Source: an uncultured Bacteroidales bacterium
GTDB taxonomy: Bacteria; Bacteroidota; Bacteroidia; Bacteroidales; UBA932
Length of the DNA stretch: 50,369 bases
Reading direction: 5' to 3'
Assembly: GCA_944326385.1 (NCBI GenBank)
Contig: CALVDT010000041.1
Location: forward strand, 1 to 50,369
The position numbers and the translations under genes were made by a program. Below are positions 36,830 through 48,111 of this stretch, piece by piece; within the stretch, counting starts at the first letter, position 1; each line of letters begins with the position of its first letter. The notes beneath the pieces are model-generated. The model did no database searches. It was given only the letters and a program-made list of their open reading frames with translations, and had not been told where the DNA came from.

Positions 36830-38512
36830 TCATTCTATCCCTTCAAACACATATGGAGCGTAAATATAGCCGAAGAATTCGTACATAGGCTTCATGGAGT
36901 CCGTCACGCGCACCAGAAAATCATCGTATGAAGTCTTGTCTTCGCTCCAGGACACTTCAGACAAGGCAGCGAAGCGCGGAAGATCCATATGCTGGTAGTG
37001 GTCGAACGAAGCGATGTATTCTGTCCAGGTATTGGCCTGCACTCCTTTTATATGCTTCCTGACGTCCTCGTCCAGCTGGTCATACGGGTCGAAGGACCAG
37101 GCTTTTCTGAGAGAGACATAACCTCCGATCCCGAACGGTTCACCGTTGGCCTTCGGATCGGCTGTCTGATAATAATCGAGATAGAAATGGCTGTTCGGAG
37201 TCATGACCACATCATTGCCTTGTCTGGCCGCCTTTATTCCACCCGAAGGGCCACGCCACGACATCACTGTGGCCGTAGGAGTCACTCCCCCTTCCAGAAT
37301 CTCGTCCCAACCTATGATTTTACGGCCTTTGGAATTCAGATACTGCTCTATCCTGTGCAGCAGATATCCCTGCAGCTGGCGTTCATTCTCCAGCCCTTCC
37401 GCCTTCATGAGCTTCTGACAGTCAGGACAGGTCTCCCATCTCACCGAAGGGCACTCATCGCCTCCGATATGGATGTATTCCGACGGGAACATCTCGCAGA
37501 CCTCGTCCAGGACATCTTCAAGGAAGCTGAAAGTGGTCTCCTTGCCGATACAGAAGACATCATCGCTTACGCCCCATGTAGTCCACACCGCATACGGTCC
37601 GCCAGTGCATCCGAGCCACGGATAGCTTGTCAGTGCAGCTACGGCATGTCCCGGCATTTCTATCTCGGGTATCACCGTGATCTGCCTTGCGGAAGCATAG
37701 TCAAGTATTTCCTTCACGTCCTTGCGGGTATAATAGCAGCCTTCCCCGTACGGTGTGCCGTCGAATCCGGCAGCGGTATCATTCACCGAACCTATCTTGG
37801 TTTCGCTCCTGACTGCCCCGACCTCTGTCAAAAGGGGATATTTCCTGATTTCGAGACGCCATCCCTGGTCATCGGTGAGATGCCAATGCAGGGTATTGAG
37901 TTTGTGCAGGGCCATCATGTCGATGAATGTCTTGAGTTCCTCCACCGTGAAGAAATGCCTGCATGGGTCGAAATGCGCCCCGCGGTATGCGAAACGAGGC
38001 TTGTCCTGGATATACAGACCCGGAATGGTCAACGGTTCCCCCGGGGAAATCCCGGGTGCGGACTGCACAAGTATCTGGCTCATCGTCTGCAGACCCCACC
38101 AGACGCCCTTGGAAGAGCCTCCGGTGATGGATATGCCTTCCATATCGGCCTCAAGGACATACTCTTCCTCAGCCAGAGAGGCATCAAGGTACAGACATAT
38201 GTCAGCCTTTTGTTCATTTCCCGTCAGTTTCACCTCAGGAAGCACCGTCTCGGACACTATCCTTGTGAAACCCGTGGAAAGGACCTCGGTACCCGGGGAA
38301 TAAGGTTTGCGGAGAAAATCCGCCCACACCCCTACAAGCGGCTTGAGAGACCTGTCAGCCGGATACACGCTTAACCTGTCCGACGGAAGCTGTACCGTCA
38401 TGCGCGTCTCTTTCATCTCGGACGGCTGAGGCACAATGCTTACGGCGCCGAGCTGTACGGCAAGGGCAAGAATTCCCGAAAAGGAAACCAGAATTTTTCT
38501 TAAAGCATCCAT
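36830..38512 (-). CDS. GH20 beta-N-acetylhexosaminidase
   Basis: The 560-residue exported protein (signal about 1-25) has an N-terminal GH20b domain and a catalytic barrel. The acid pair Asp352-Glu353 lies in HIGGDECPS, preceded by LHWHLTDDQGWR and the PEIEMPGHA strand, all typical of GH20. It removes terminal beta-linked GlcNAc or GalNAc from host glycans or chitobiose. It is divergent from the GH2 gene, and both are probably used on N-glycan or mucin chains. There is no lipobox, so it is likely periplasmic. Confidence 0.94.
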   Translation of the reverse strand: MDALRKILVSFSGILALAVQLGAVSIVPQPSEMKETRMTVQLPSDRLSVYPADRSLKPLVGVWADFLRKPYSPGTEVLSTGFTRIVSETVLPEVKLTGNEQKADICLYLDASLAEEEYVLEADMEGISITGGSSKGVWWGLQTMSQILVQSAPGISPGEPLTIPGLYIQDKPRFAYRGAHFDPCRHFFTVEELKTFIDMMALHKLNTLHWHLTDDQGWRLEIRKYPLLTEVGAVRSETKIGSVNDTAAGFDGTPYGEGCYYTRKDVKEILDYASARQITVIPEIEMPGHAVAALTSYPWLGCTGGPYAVWTTWGVSDDVFCIGKETTFSFLEDVLDEVCEMFPSEYIHIGGDECPSVRWETCPDCQKLMKAEGLENERQLQGYLLHRIEQYLNSKGRKIIGWDEILEGGVTPTATVMSWRGPSGGIKAARQGNDVVMTPNSHFYLDYYQTADPKANGEPFGIGGYVSLRKAWSFDPYDQLDEDVRKHIKGVQANTWTEYIASFDHYQHMDLPRFAALSEVSWSEDKTSYDDFLVRVTDSMKPMYEFFGYIYAPYVFEGIE

Positions 38513-41811
<3,299 letters not shown>

Positions 41812-41838
41812 ACGCACCGGGAAAAAAACAAACACGAT

Positions 41839-42273
41839 ATGTGGCAGCGTATACAGACTTTATATTTGGCGATCGCTACTATCCTGATAGGATCGCTGTT
41901 TTTCAGCAAGGTAGCTACCATCTTCGGGGACGGGGAAGAGGCCCTGTACTATACCGAATATATCCCCTACATGCTTTTCGTGCTGATGACCTTTCTGACG
42001 AACTTCATCTGTCTGTTCCTTTTCAAGGTCAGGCTCGTACAGATGAGACTGTGTGTAATCGGCGCTATCGTACTTCTGGCTTTCCAGATATGGATCGGAG
42101 TGGACTACTTCTTCCCGGGCGATGAGCTGAAAGGGAACATAGTATATTCATTCACAGCGATATTCCCGATAATCGCCGCCATTCTGGACATCCTGGCAGC
42201 AAGGAACATTTTCCTGGATGAAGCCATGGTACAGTCCGCTTCACGGCTCCGGGCATCCAGAAAAAGACATTGA
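41839..42273 (+). CDS. DUF4293 family membrane protein
   Basis: A 144-residue protein with four hydrophobic segments (about 5-25, 42-62, 68-90, 105-125), the N-terminal MWQRIQTLYL typical of DUF4293 and a basic tail ending RASRKRH. The family is confined to Bacteroidota and has no known function. The gene starts 27 bases after the GH2 stop, so it is probably read through from it although unrelated in role. Confidence 0.87.
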   Translation: MWQRIQTLYLAIATILIGSLFFSKVATIFGDGEEALYYTEYIPYMLFVLMTFLTNFICLFLFKVRLVQMRLCVIGAIVLLAFQIWIGVDYFFPGDELKGNIVYSFTAIFPIIAAILDILAARNIFLDEAMVQSASRLRASRKRH

Positions 42274-42292
42274 CCCGCGTCACAAACACTTG

Positions 42293-43177
42293 TCACTCCA
42301 TACCGCCGACTTTCTCCGGACTGCATTTTCTGAATCTTTCAAGAACAGCATCCGAATATGTCTTCGAGACAGGAAGCGGCGGTATTGAGTCATTTTCAAG
42401 ATCGAGCCAATAGGCGTCCTTCTCCTTTCTGAGTACCCTGACCTTGTCGAGATTGACAATATACTTCCTGTGGCATCTGGCCAGCGGGCTGTCCCTGAAA
42501 CTCTCTTCGACGGTCTTCAGGCGGCATCTGAGTATGTATGTCTTCAGTCCGCCTCCTGAATCAAGATACCAGACCTTTATATAATTGTCATCGGATTCTA
42601 TATAATACATGTCCGCAGTCCTGACGGAAAGCTTCAGCGAACCTCCGCTGTCGAAAAGCGTGATCTTGTCCTCCTCCCTGGATGAAGGCACATCACCCGC
42701 AATCCCGCTGCTGCAGTTCATCAGGCTGATGGTCCTGTTCTTGTCCATTATAGTGAAGTACATGCCTGCCATGATGTACGGGATAATCAGAGATATGGAA
42801 CCATACATCATGGCCTTTCCGAAAACCATCGCCCATGACTGGTCTGCAGGATGTATGACATCCATAGTGACCACCGTATACAGGATACATATCAGCACGA
42901 CCTCAATGATGCACCACAGGATGTATCCGGCATAAGTCAGTTTGCAGACCTTGCCCGTCTGATACATCACCACGCGGCTTGTCACCAGAATCAGGATGGA
43001 GATGAAGGCGAAACCTGCCGTAATGAGAAATGTCGTGGAATTTCCCAGCCCGAACCACGCAGTGTCGGAAAAAGGTATGTAGAGATTCAGGAAAATGAGC
43101 GCGAACAGCACGGAAAACATCACCGTACCGATAAGACAATTCCTGTCAAGCAAGTATCGCGGCAGTACATTTTTCAT
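42293..43177 (-). CDS. Membrane-bound LytTR family regulator
   Basis: The 294-residue protein has four hydrophobic segments in its first half (about 15-35, 48-68, 82-105 and 118-140), then a linker and a LytTR DNA-binding domain (about 180-285) with YYIESDDNYIKVW, ARCHRKYIVNL and VRVLRKEKDAYWL. It has no receiver or kinase domain, so it belongs to the LytTR membrane subtype. LytTR proteins bind direct repeats spaced by two helical turns, and four such repeats lie in its own upstream region, which suggests autoregulation. It converges on the DUF4293 gene and is divergent from fabH. Confidence 0.9.
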   Translation of the reverse strand: MKNVLPRYLLDRNCLIGTVMFSVLFALIFLNLYIPFSDTAWFGLGNSTTFLITAGFAFISILILVTSRVVMYQTGKVCKLTYAGYILWCIIEVVLICILYTVVTMDVIHPADQSWAMVFGKAMMYGSISLIIPYIMAGMYFTIMDKNRTISLMNCSSGIAGDVPSSREEDKITLFDSGGSLKLSVRTADMYYIESDDNYIKVWYLDSGGGLKTYILRCRLKTVEESFRDSPLARCHRKYIVNLDKVRVLRKEKDAYWLDLENDSIPPLPVSKTYSDAVLERFRKCSPEKVGGME

Positions 43178-43197
43178 TCCATTCCTGTTTTACCCTG

Positions 43198-43205
43198 CAA
43201 ATATA
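43198..43205 (-). promoter_or_regulatory. -7 promoter box for the LytTR gene
   Basis: The minus strand reads TATATTTG (TAnnTTTG), 21 bases before the ATG. The first repeat of the 20-bp array is 9 bases upstream of it. Confidence 0.55.
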
Positions 43206-43214
43206 AGAATTTTA

Positions 43215-43280
43215 CCACAAATAGATAAAATACACCACATTTTCGAAATATAAGCCACAATTCCGGAAGAATTGCCACAA
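43215..43280 (-). promoter_or_regulatory. Four direct repeats at 20-bp period, candidate LytTR operator
   Basis: CCACAA, CCACAT, CCACAA and CCACAA on the plus strand (43215, 43235, 43255, 43275) lie exactly 20 bp apart. On the minus strand the repeat reads about AWWTGTGGY. The intervening bases differ, so the pattern is not a simple tandem duplication. One copy in the opposite orientation (TTGTGG) occurs at 43313-43318, close to fabH. The arrangement fits binding of LytTR dimers on one DNA face. Confidence 0.65.
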
Positions 43281-43312
43281 TTATTTCCTACTTCAGGAAA
43301 TTGAAAGTAATT

Positions 43313-43345
43313 TTGTGGACTTTTCAAGGAATTTTAGATAATTTG
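43313..43345 (+). promoter_or_regulatory. Possible fabH promoter
   Basis: TTGTGG (43313-43318), 20 bases, then TAATTTG (43339-43345), a near match to TAnnTTTG with one base less. The leader is very short. The -33 part coincides with the inverted copy of the array motif. Confidence 0.4.
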
Positions 43346-43350
43346 TTTTT

Positions 43351-44298
43351 ATGAAAATTGTTGGAACAGGAAGCGTTATTCCTAAGAAAATCGTCACGAA
43401 TGACATGCTTTCAGAATTCCTCGACACAAGCGATGCCTGGATATATCCGAGAACCGGGATCAAGCACCGCCACGTGATCTCTGACGAGAAACTCGAGGAC
43501 ATGGCCATAGAAGCTGCAAAAAAGGCTCTCGACAACGCCGGAATGAAAGCGGAAGACATGGATTTCATAATCTGCTCGAATGTTGTAAACGAATATGTGA
43601 CACCATCGCTCAGCTGTATAATCCAGGGCGGGATAGGTGCGACTTGTCCGTGCATCGACATAAACTGCGCATGTGCGGGATTCATATATGCGCTTGACCT
43701 GGCGGAAGCCTACAGCAAGGCCGGAAGAGTGAAGAACGTGCTCATAGTATGCGCGGAGGAGCCGACGAGGATGACGAGCTGGAAAGACAGGAACGTCTGC
43801 GTGCTCTTCGGAGACGGGGCCGGAGCGGCTGTCCTTACGGAAGGGAACAATATAAAAGGTACAAAGCTGTCCGCCGCCAGCGCGACTGACAAGCTCTACC
43901 AGATCCGCACCCTCGAACCTACGCCATACATCACCAAGGAAGAGGTGAACATCCCTATGCAGATGAGAGGCCAGGATGTGTTCAAGTTCGCAGTCAAGGC
44001 TTCAAGCGGAGACATAAAATATCTGCTCGACGAACTCCACCTGTCAGCCGATGACATAGACAAATACCTGCTTCATCAGGCAAACATAAGAATCATCAAT
44101 GCCATAAGGGACCAGATGGAACAGCCTGCAGAGAAATTCCCTCACAATGTGGAAAGCCACGGGAATTCATCCTCTGCGAGCTGCCCTATCCTTCTGGACG
44201 AATGCAACAGGAACGGAATCATCAAGAAGGGTGACCTTCTCGCGCTCAGCGCATTCGGGGCCGGCTTCATTTCAGGTGCGGCAATCCTTGAATGGTAA
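43351..44298 (+). CDS. fabH: 3-oxoacyl-ACP synthase III
   Basis: The 315-residue thiolase-fold protein has the FabH triad: Cys108 (CACAGF), His242 (LLHQAN) and Asn272 (SHGNSS), and ends in the usual FGAGFISGAAIL. FabH starts fatty acid synthesis by joining acetyl-CoA to malonyl-ACP. The gene is divergent from the LytTR regulator and heads a three-gene unit with fabF and fabZ. Related ketosynthases of specialised pathways cannot be excluded from sequence alone. Confidence 0.9.
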   Translation: MKIVGTGSVIPKKIVTNDMLSEFLDTSDAWIYPRTGIKHRHVISDEKLEDMAIEAAKKALDNAGMKAEDMDFIICSNVVNEYVTPSLSCIIQGGIGATCPCIDINCACAGFIYALDLAEAYSKAGRVKNVLIVCAEEPTRMTSWKDRNVCVLFGDGAGAAVLTEGNNIKGTKLSAASATDKLYQIRTLEPTPYITKEEVNIPMQMRGQDVFKFAVKASSGDIKYLLDELHLSADDIDKYLLHQANIRIINAIRDQMEQPAEKFPHNVESHGNSSSASCPILLDECNRNGIIKKGDLLALSAFGAGFISGAAILEW

Positions 44299-44333
44299 CA
44301 CACGATAACAAGTAAAAAACTATTTGGAAAGAG

Positions 44334-45587
44334 ATGGATAAAAGAGTAGTAGTGACAGGTATGGGAGTCATCTCCCCTGTCGGAAACAATGTTGCAGACT
44401 TCTGGAAGAACCTTCTGGACGGTGTCTGCGGAATCGACTTCATCAAGGCATTCCCTACAGATGATCTTCCTGTGAAGATCGCCGGTGAAGTGAAAGACTT
44501 CAATCCTGCAGAGCATGGAATAGAACCTGCCTTTGCAAGGAAACAGGACAAGTTCACCGTATATGCGGTGGCTGCTGCAAACGAAGCCGTGAAGCAGTCC
44601 GGCCTCAGCTCAGCCGAAGGCGGGAACATCGACCCGTTCAGATTCGGAGTCTATGTAGGATCCGGTATCGGCGGCTTCACCACACAGTACAGAGAGACTG
44701 AAAAAATGATCAAGGACGGTGCAAAGTGGATATCCCCGCTTTTCATACCTACCATGATTTCGAACATCGCGGCAGGCAATGTGGCTATCAGGAACAATGC
44801 CTGCGGTCCGAGCCTTGACATCGTGACAGCCTGCGCCACATCCACACACGCCATAGGCGAAGCTTTCCGCGCCATCAAGCATGGCTATGCGGATGCGATA
44901 ATCGCCGGAGGAGCCGAAGCTGCCACAATCCCTCTCGGGATCGCCGGCTTCGCCAATGCAAAGGCTCTTTCTCGTGCAGAAGATCCGAAGTATGCCTCCC
45001 TGCCGTTCAATCTCAACCGAGGTGGTTTCGTGATGGCTGAAGGTGCCGGAATGATTGTCCTTGAAGAATATGAACATGCCAAGGCAAGAGGCGCCCGGAT
45101 ATTCGCCGAGGTCGTAGGCTATGGCAACACTAACGACGCTCATCATGTCACAGCTCCGAGACCGGACGGTGTGACACAGGCAAAGGCCATCGAAATGGCT
45201 CTGGCAGAGGCAGGATACGATGGAGAGAAAGACACCCTGTACATAAACGCACACGGTACAGGCACTCACCTGAACGACGCTTCGGAGACTGCGGCATTCA
45301 AGCTTGCCATGGGTGAAGAGAACGCCCGCAAGGCCCATATCAGCTCCACCAAGTCCATGACAGGACATATGCTCGGGGCAGCAGGCGCGGTCGAATCCAT
45401 TGCCAGCATTCTGGCATTGAAGAACGGCATCGTTCCGCCTACCATCAACCTCGACACTCCTGACCCTGAGTGCGACCTCAACTACACACCGAACAAGGCC
45501 GAGAAAGTGGATCTCACCCTTGCAATATCGGATTCCCTCGGCTTCGGCGGTCACAACGGCTGCGTAGCGTTCCGCAAGGCAGAATAA
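44334..45587 (+). CDS. fabF: 3-oxoacyl-ACP synthase II
   Basis: The 417-residue ketosynthase has all FabF catalytic residues: Cys167 (TACATS), His307 (NAHGTGT), Lys340 and His345 (KSMTGH). It elongates acyl-ACP with malonyl-ACP. It follows fabH after 35 bases and precedes fabZ by 30 bases. Unlike many bacterial fabF genes it is not preceded by acpP. The sequence is typical of fatty acid FabF, without features that would point to a polyketide chain-length partner. Confidence 0.93.
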   Translation: MDKRVVVTGMGVISPVGNNVADFWKNLLDGVCGIDFIKAFPTDDLPVKIAGEVKDFNPAEHGIEPAFARKQDKFTVYAVAAANEAVKQSGLSSAEGGNIDPFRFGVYVGSGIGGFTTQYRETEKMIKDGAKWISPLFIPTMISNIAAGNVAIRNNACGPSLDIVTACATSTHAIGEAFRAIKHGYADAIIAGGAEAATIPLGIAGFANAKALSRAEDPKYASLPFNLNRGGFVMAEGAGMIVLEEYEHAKARGARIFAEVVGYGNTNDAHHVTAPRPDGVTQAKAIEMALAEAGYDGEKDTLYINAHGTGTHLNDASETAAFKLAMGEENARKAHISSTKSMTGHMLGAAGAVESIASILALKNGIVPPTINLDTPDPECDLNYTPNKAEKVDLTLAISDSLGFGGHNGCVAFRKAE

Positions 45588-45617
45588 TCTCAACAGCTGA
45601 AATCTAAACCTTATAAA

Positions 45618-46028
45618 ATGAACAGAGAAGAACTCAAAGAATATCTGCCTCACAGGGAGCCGATGCTCCTGGTGGACGAGGTGGAGATAGATGAAGAAGG
45701 GATTGCCCATGCTAAATACAGGATTCGCGAAGACGAGTTCTTTTGCAGGGGGCATTTCCCCGGGAATCCCATCGTACCAGGCGTAATCCAGTGCGAGATC
45801 ATGGCACAGAGCTGTGTGCTTCTCGTTAAGGACGAGGTCAAAGGGAAGACTACCTTGTATACCGGGATCAACAATGTGAAATTCAAGAACATTGTCCGCC
45901 CGGGTGATCTCTGCGAGATTACAGCCAAGCTTACCGGAAGAAGAGGAAACATCTTCTTTACTGAGGCTACTCTCAAAGTGAACGGTAAACTTTGCTGCCG
46001 CGGCGACCTTTCCTTCGCCCTCGCATAG
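45618..46028 (+). CDS. fabZ: 3-hydroxyacyl-ACP dehydratase, stand-alone FabZ type
   Basis: A 136-residue hot-dog protein starting MNREELKEYLPHREPMLLVD as in FabZ. The catalytic His46 (GHFPGNPIVPG) and Glu60 (QCEIMAQS) are 14 residues apart as in E. coli FabZ. It dehydrates 3-hydroxyacyl-ACP. In Bacteroidota the housekeeping FabZ is commonly fused to LpxC, so this single-domain copy is probably an extra one belonging to the fabH-fabF cassette. A nested palindrome follows the stop. Confidence 0.9.
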   Translation: MNREELKEYLPHREPMLLVDEVEIDEEGIAHAKYRIREDEFFCRGHFPGNPIVPGVIQCEIMAQSCVLLVKDEVKGKTTLYTGINNVKFKNIVRPGDLCEITAKLTGRRGNIFFTEATLKVNGKLCCRGDLSFALA

Positions 46029-46076
46029 TACAGAACCGAAGGTGGTATAGATTCCCGGAAAAGCCACGCAGAACCG

Positions 46077-46145
46077 AGGGTGGTTATTTCAGGCACTGTT
46101 GATTCCCGCAAGGGAATTGTAGTCTGTGCCTGAAATAACCACCCT
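46077..46145. terminator. Long nested palindrome between fabZ and the thioesterase gene
   Basis: Perfect 20-bp arms (46077-46096, 46126-46145) surround a 29-base loop containing a smaller hairpin ATTCCC/GGGAAT. It can end transcription from both sides. The inner part GCACTGTTGA..TTGTAGTCTGTGC recurs near 49.6 kb inside different arms. Just before it, CAGAACCGAAGGTGGT (46031) and CAGAACCGAGGGTGGT (46069) form a 38-bp-spaced direct repeat. Confidence 0.75.
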
Positions 46146-46148
46146 TAA

Positions 46149-46622
46149 TCATTCTACCTCACACCCCCTGAAATAAAAATCCGAAGCCGCCCTCTCCTTC
46201 GGAAAGCAGAAATAAGTGATCTCGGCCTCCGAGCAGACCACACCCTCATGCATGATACAAGCATGAAGAATCGCGAAATTCCGCTTCATCTCCTTGATAT
46301 GCGAACGGACCTCAATCTTGACACCAGGCCCTGTAGGAACCGGCTTGCGGAACTTGACATCCATTCTGGTAGTCATACCTGAAGTCTGGAGCTTCCGCGC
46401 TATCACCCACATGGCTATCTCATCCATGAGAGTGGACTGGATGCCGCCATGAAGCGTATGAAGCCATCCCTGATAATCATCCGACGTATTCCAGTATGAA
46501 ACCACCTCATCACCGTCTTCATAAAATTCCATCTTCAGACCGTACCTGTTCGTCGGAGCACAGCCGAAGCAATTGTAACCCTGGTCTTCCAGACCGAGCC
46601 ACGGGTTAATGATCTTTTTCAT
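46149..46622 (-). CDS. PaaI-like hot-dog thioesterase
   Basis: With the ATG at 46622 the protein is 157 residues; a GTG nine bases earlier is less likely. The N-terminal YNCFGCAPTNRYGLKM stretch has a CxxC pair, and the active-site region is HTLHGGIQSTLMDE, typical of PaaI-type acyl-CoA thioesterases. It probably hydrolyses small acyl-CoA or acyl-ACP thioesters. It overlaps the HAD gene by 17 bases, so it is translated in tandem with it. It converges on the fab cassette, and a link to it is only suggested by position. Confidence 0.85.
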   Translation of the reverse strand: MKKIINPWLGLEDQGYNCFGCAPTNRYGLKMEFYEDGDEVVSYWNTSDDYQGWLHTLHGGIQSTLMDEIAMWVIARKLQTSGMTTRMDVKFRKPVPTGPGVKIEVRSHIKEMKRNFAILHACIMHEGVVCSEAEITYFCFPKERAASDFYFRGCEVE

Positions 46623-47286
46623 CGAACCCACGTTTTAACAAGTTATCCAATTTTCCATATAGATTTTCACGGCGGACATAGCAGATTCCGTCATGAACCT
46701 TCGTTCCGCATGATTTGAAATTTGCCGGGACAGGAACCAGACAGAGCAGTCCGGCATTCACAGCCGCGACGATACCGGTCGGAGAGTCCTCTACAGCTAC
46801 TGCATCCGCCGCTGTCAGCCCGGTCAGTTCGATAGCTCTGAGATATGGCTCTGCATCAGGCTTGCCGCATGTCACGTCATCGGCAGTCACCACTGTCTGG
46901 AAATACTTTCTCAGACAGAGACTGTCCAGAACCATGTCCACCTGTTGGCGGGATGAATTGCTGACAAGGGCTGTATGCACGCCCCTTTCATGAAGCATTT
47001 CCAGCGTCTCCGCCATGCCTGGCATCAATGAAACCATGTCCCGATGCAAGGAGTAAAGGATATCTATCCTGTGCAGAATATCTTCAAGAAGTGCATCGGA
47101 ATATCTCCCCTCGCTTTCCAGAACGAGCTTCAGCGCCTCACTGGTGGAAAGATTGAACCCGTCGTTATTTTCCAGCACGGAAAAATCAAGCCCGAACCTC
47201 GACTGTACAGTATCCATGATATGCGCCCATAGCGGAGCGCTGTCCACTATCACCCCGTCCATATCGAAGAAAACGCCTTTTTTCAT
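46606..47286 (-). CDS. HAD family hydrolase, beta-phosphoglucomutase/phosphatase-like
   Basis: This 226-residue protein has the HAD motifs FDMDGVIVDS (I), LVSNSS (II), the Lys of GKPDAEPY (III) and VEDSPTGIVAA (IV), with the small helical cap of subfamily IA. The DGVIVDS and VEDSPTG forms occur in beta-phosphoglucomutases and sugar phosphatases, so the substrate is probably a sugar phosphate. It stands between thiD (15 bases upstream) and the thioesterase gene (17-base overlap), and may be part of the thiamin run as a phosphatase, which is speculation. Confidence 0.85.
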   Translation of the reverse strand: MKKGVFFDMDGVIVDSAPLWAHIMDTVQSRFGLDFSVLENNDGFNLSTSEALKLVLESEGRYSDALLEDILHRIDILYSLHRDMVSLMPGMAETLEMLHERGVHTALVSNSSRQQVDMVLDSLCLRKYFQTVVTADDVTCGKPDAEPYLRAIELTGLTAADAVAVEDSPTGIVAAVNAGLLCLVPVPANFKSCGTKVHDGICYVRRENLYGKLDNLLKRGFDEKDH

Positions 47287-47301
47287 GGAAACTCCGCCAG
47301 T

Positions 47302-48111
47302 CTAATCCCAGAACCCGAAGAAATGATGGACCGGACCATGTCCATGGCCTATCTCATACTCAGCTCCTGCTTCAATAGCCTTTTCTATATAGGCTTTTGC
47401 CCTTGACACCGCCTCATCGAGTCCATAGCCGTGCGCAAGGAATGAAGCCACGGCAGAAGACAATGTACAGCCGGTCCCATGTGTATTCCGCGTGTCGACA
47501 CGTCTTGATCTGAGCTGAAGGACAGTATCGGTCTCTGCATTATAGAACACATCGACAAGCTCGGCATCAGACAGATGGCCTGCTTTCAGCAGAACAGAGA
47601 CCTTTCTTCCCTGTGACAGCCTGCGTGCACAGTCAGGCAATTCGTCCTGCGAGACGATCCTGTCACCGAGAAGTATCTCGGCCTCGGGGATATTCGGGGT
47701 TATCACCCTTGCAAACGGCACCAGTTCGTTTTTCAATGTCTCCACGGCATCTGACTGAAGCAAAGGATCTCCCGAAGTAGCCACCATGACAGGATCGAGC
47801 ACGATATTCCTGACATCATAGCATGACAACGTATCCTTCACTGTCCTTATCATCTCTGAATCATGAAGCATCCCTATCTTCACGGCATCGGCGCCTATAT
47901 CTTCCATTACAGACCTTATCTGCCCTCTCACGAAAGAGGCAGGGACAGGATGGACTCCCGTAACCCCCACGGTATTCTCATCCACGACAGCCACCACCAC
48001 GGTAGCTCCATAACATCTGCAAGCGGAAAAAGTCTTCAGATCGGCCTGCAACCCGGCACCTCCGCTCGGATCGCTGCCAGCTATGGACAACGCCGTCCTG
48101 TATTTCTTCAT
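47302..48111 (-). CDS. thiD: Hydroxymethylpyrimidine/phosphomethylpyrimidine kinase
   Basis: The ATG at 48111 gives 269 residues beginning MKKYRTALSIAGSDPSGGAG, the ThiD signature; the longer TTG start is rejected. The C-terminal GTGCTLSSAVASFLAHG anion-hole block of the ribokinase fold is present. It phosphorylates 4-amino-5-hydroxymethyl-2-methylpyrimidine twice for thiamin synthesis. Start and tenA stop overlap as ATGA. No thiE, thiC or thiM is nearby, so salvage of pyrimidine is the likely setting. Confidence 0.95.
   Translation of the reverse strand: MKKYRTALSIAGSDPSGGAGLQADLKTFSACRCYGATVVVAVVDENTVGVTGVHPVPASFVRGQIRSVMEDIGADAVKIGMLHDSEMIRTVKDTLSCYDVRNIVLDPVMVATSGDPLLQSDAVETLKNELVPFARVITPNIPEAEILLGDRIVSQDELPDCARRLSQGRKVSVLLKAGHLSDAELVDVFYNAETDTVLQLRSRRVDTRNTHGTGCTLSSAVASFLAHGYGLDEAVSRAKAYIEKAIEAGAEYEIGHGHGPVHHFFGFWD

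Noticed and set aside
36989-38374. 461-codon plus-strand frame opposite the GH20 gene
   Set aside because: Shadow of GH20; no start context and no known domain.
44610-46067. Long minus-strand frame (485 codons) opposite fabF and fabZ
   Set aside because: Shadow of two conserved genes; it also crosses the gap between them, and no domain is visible.
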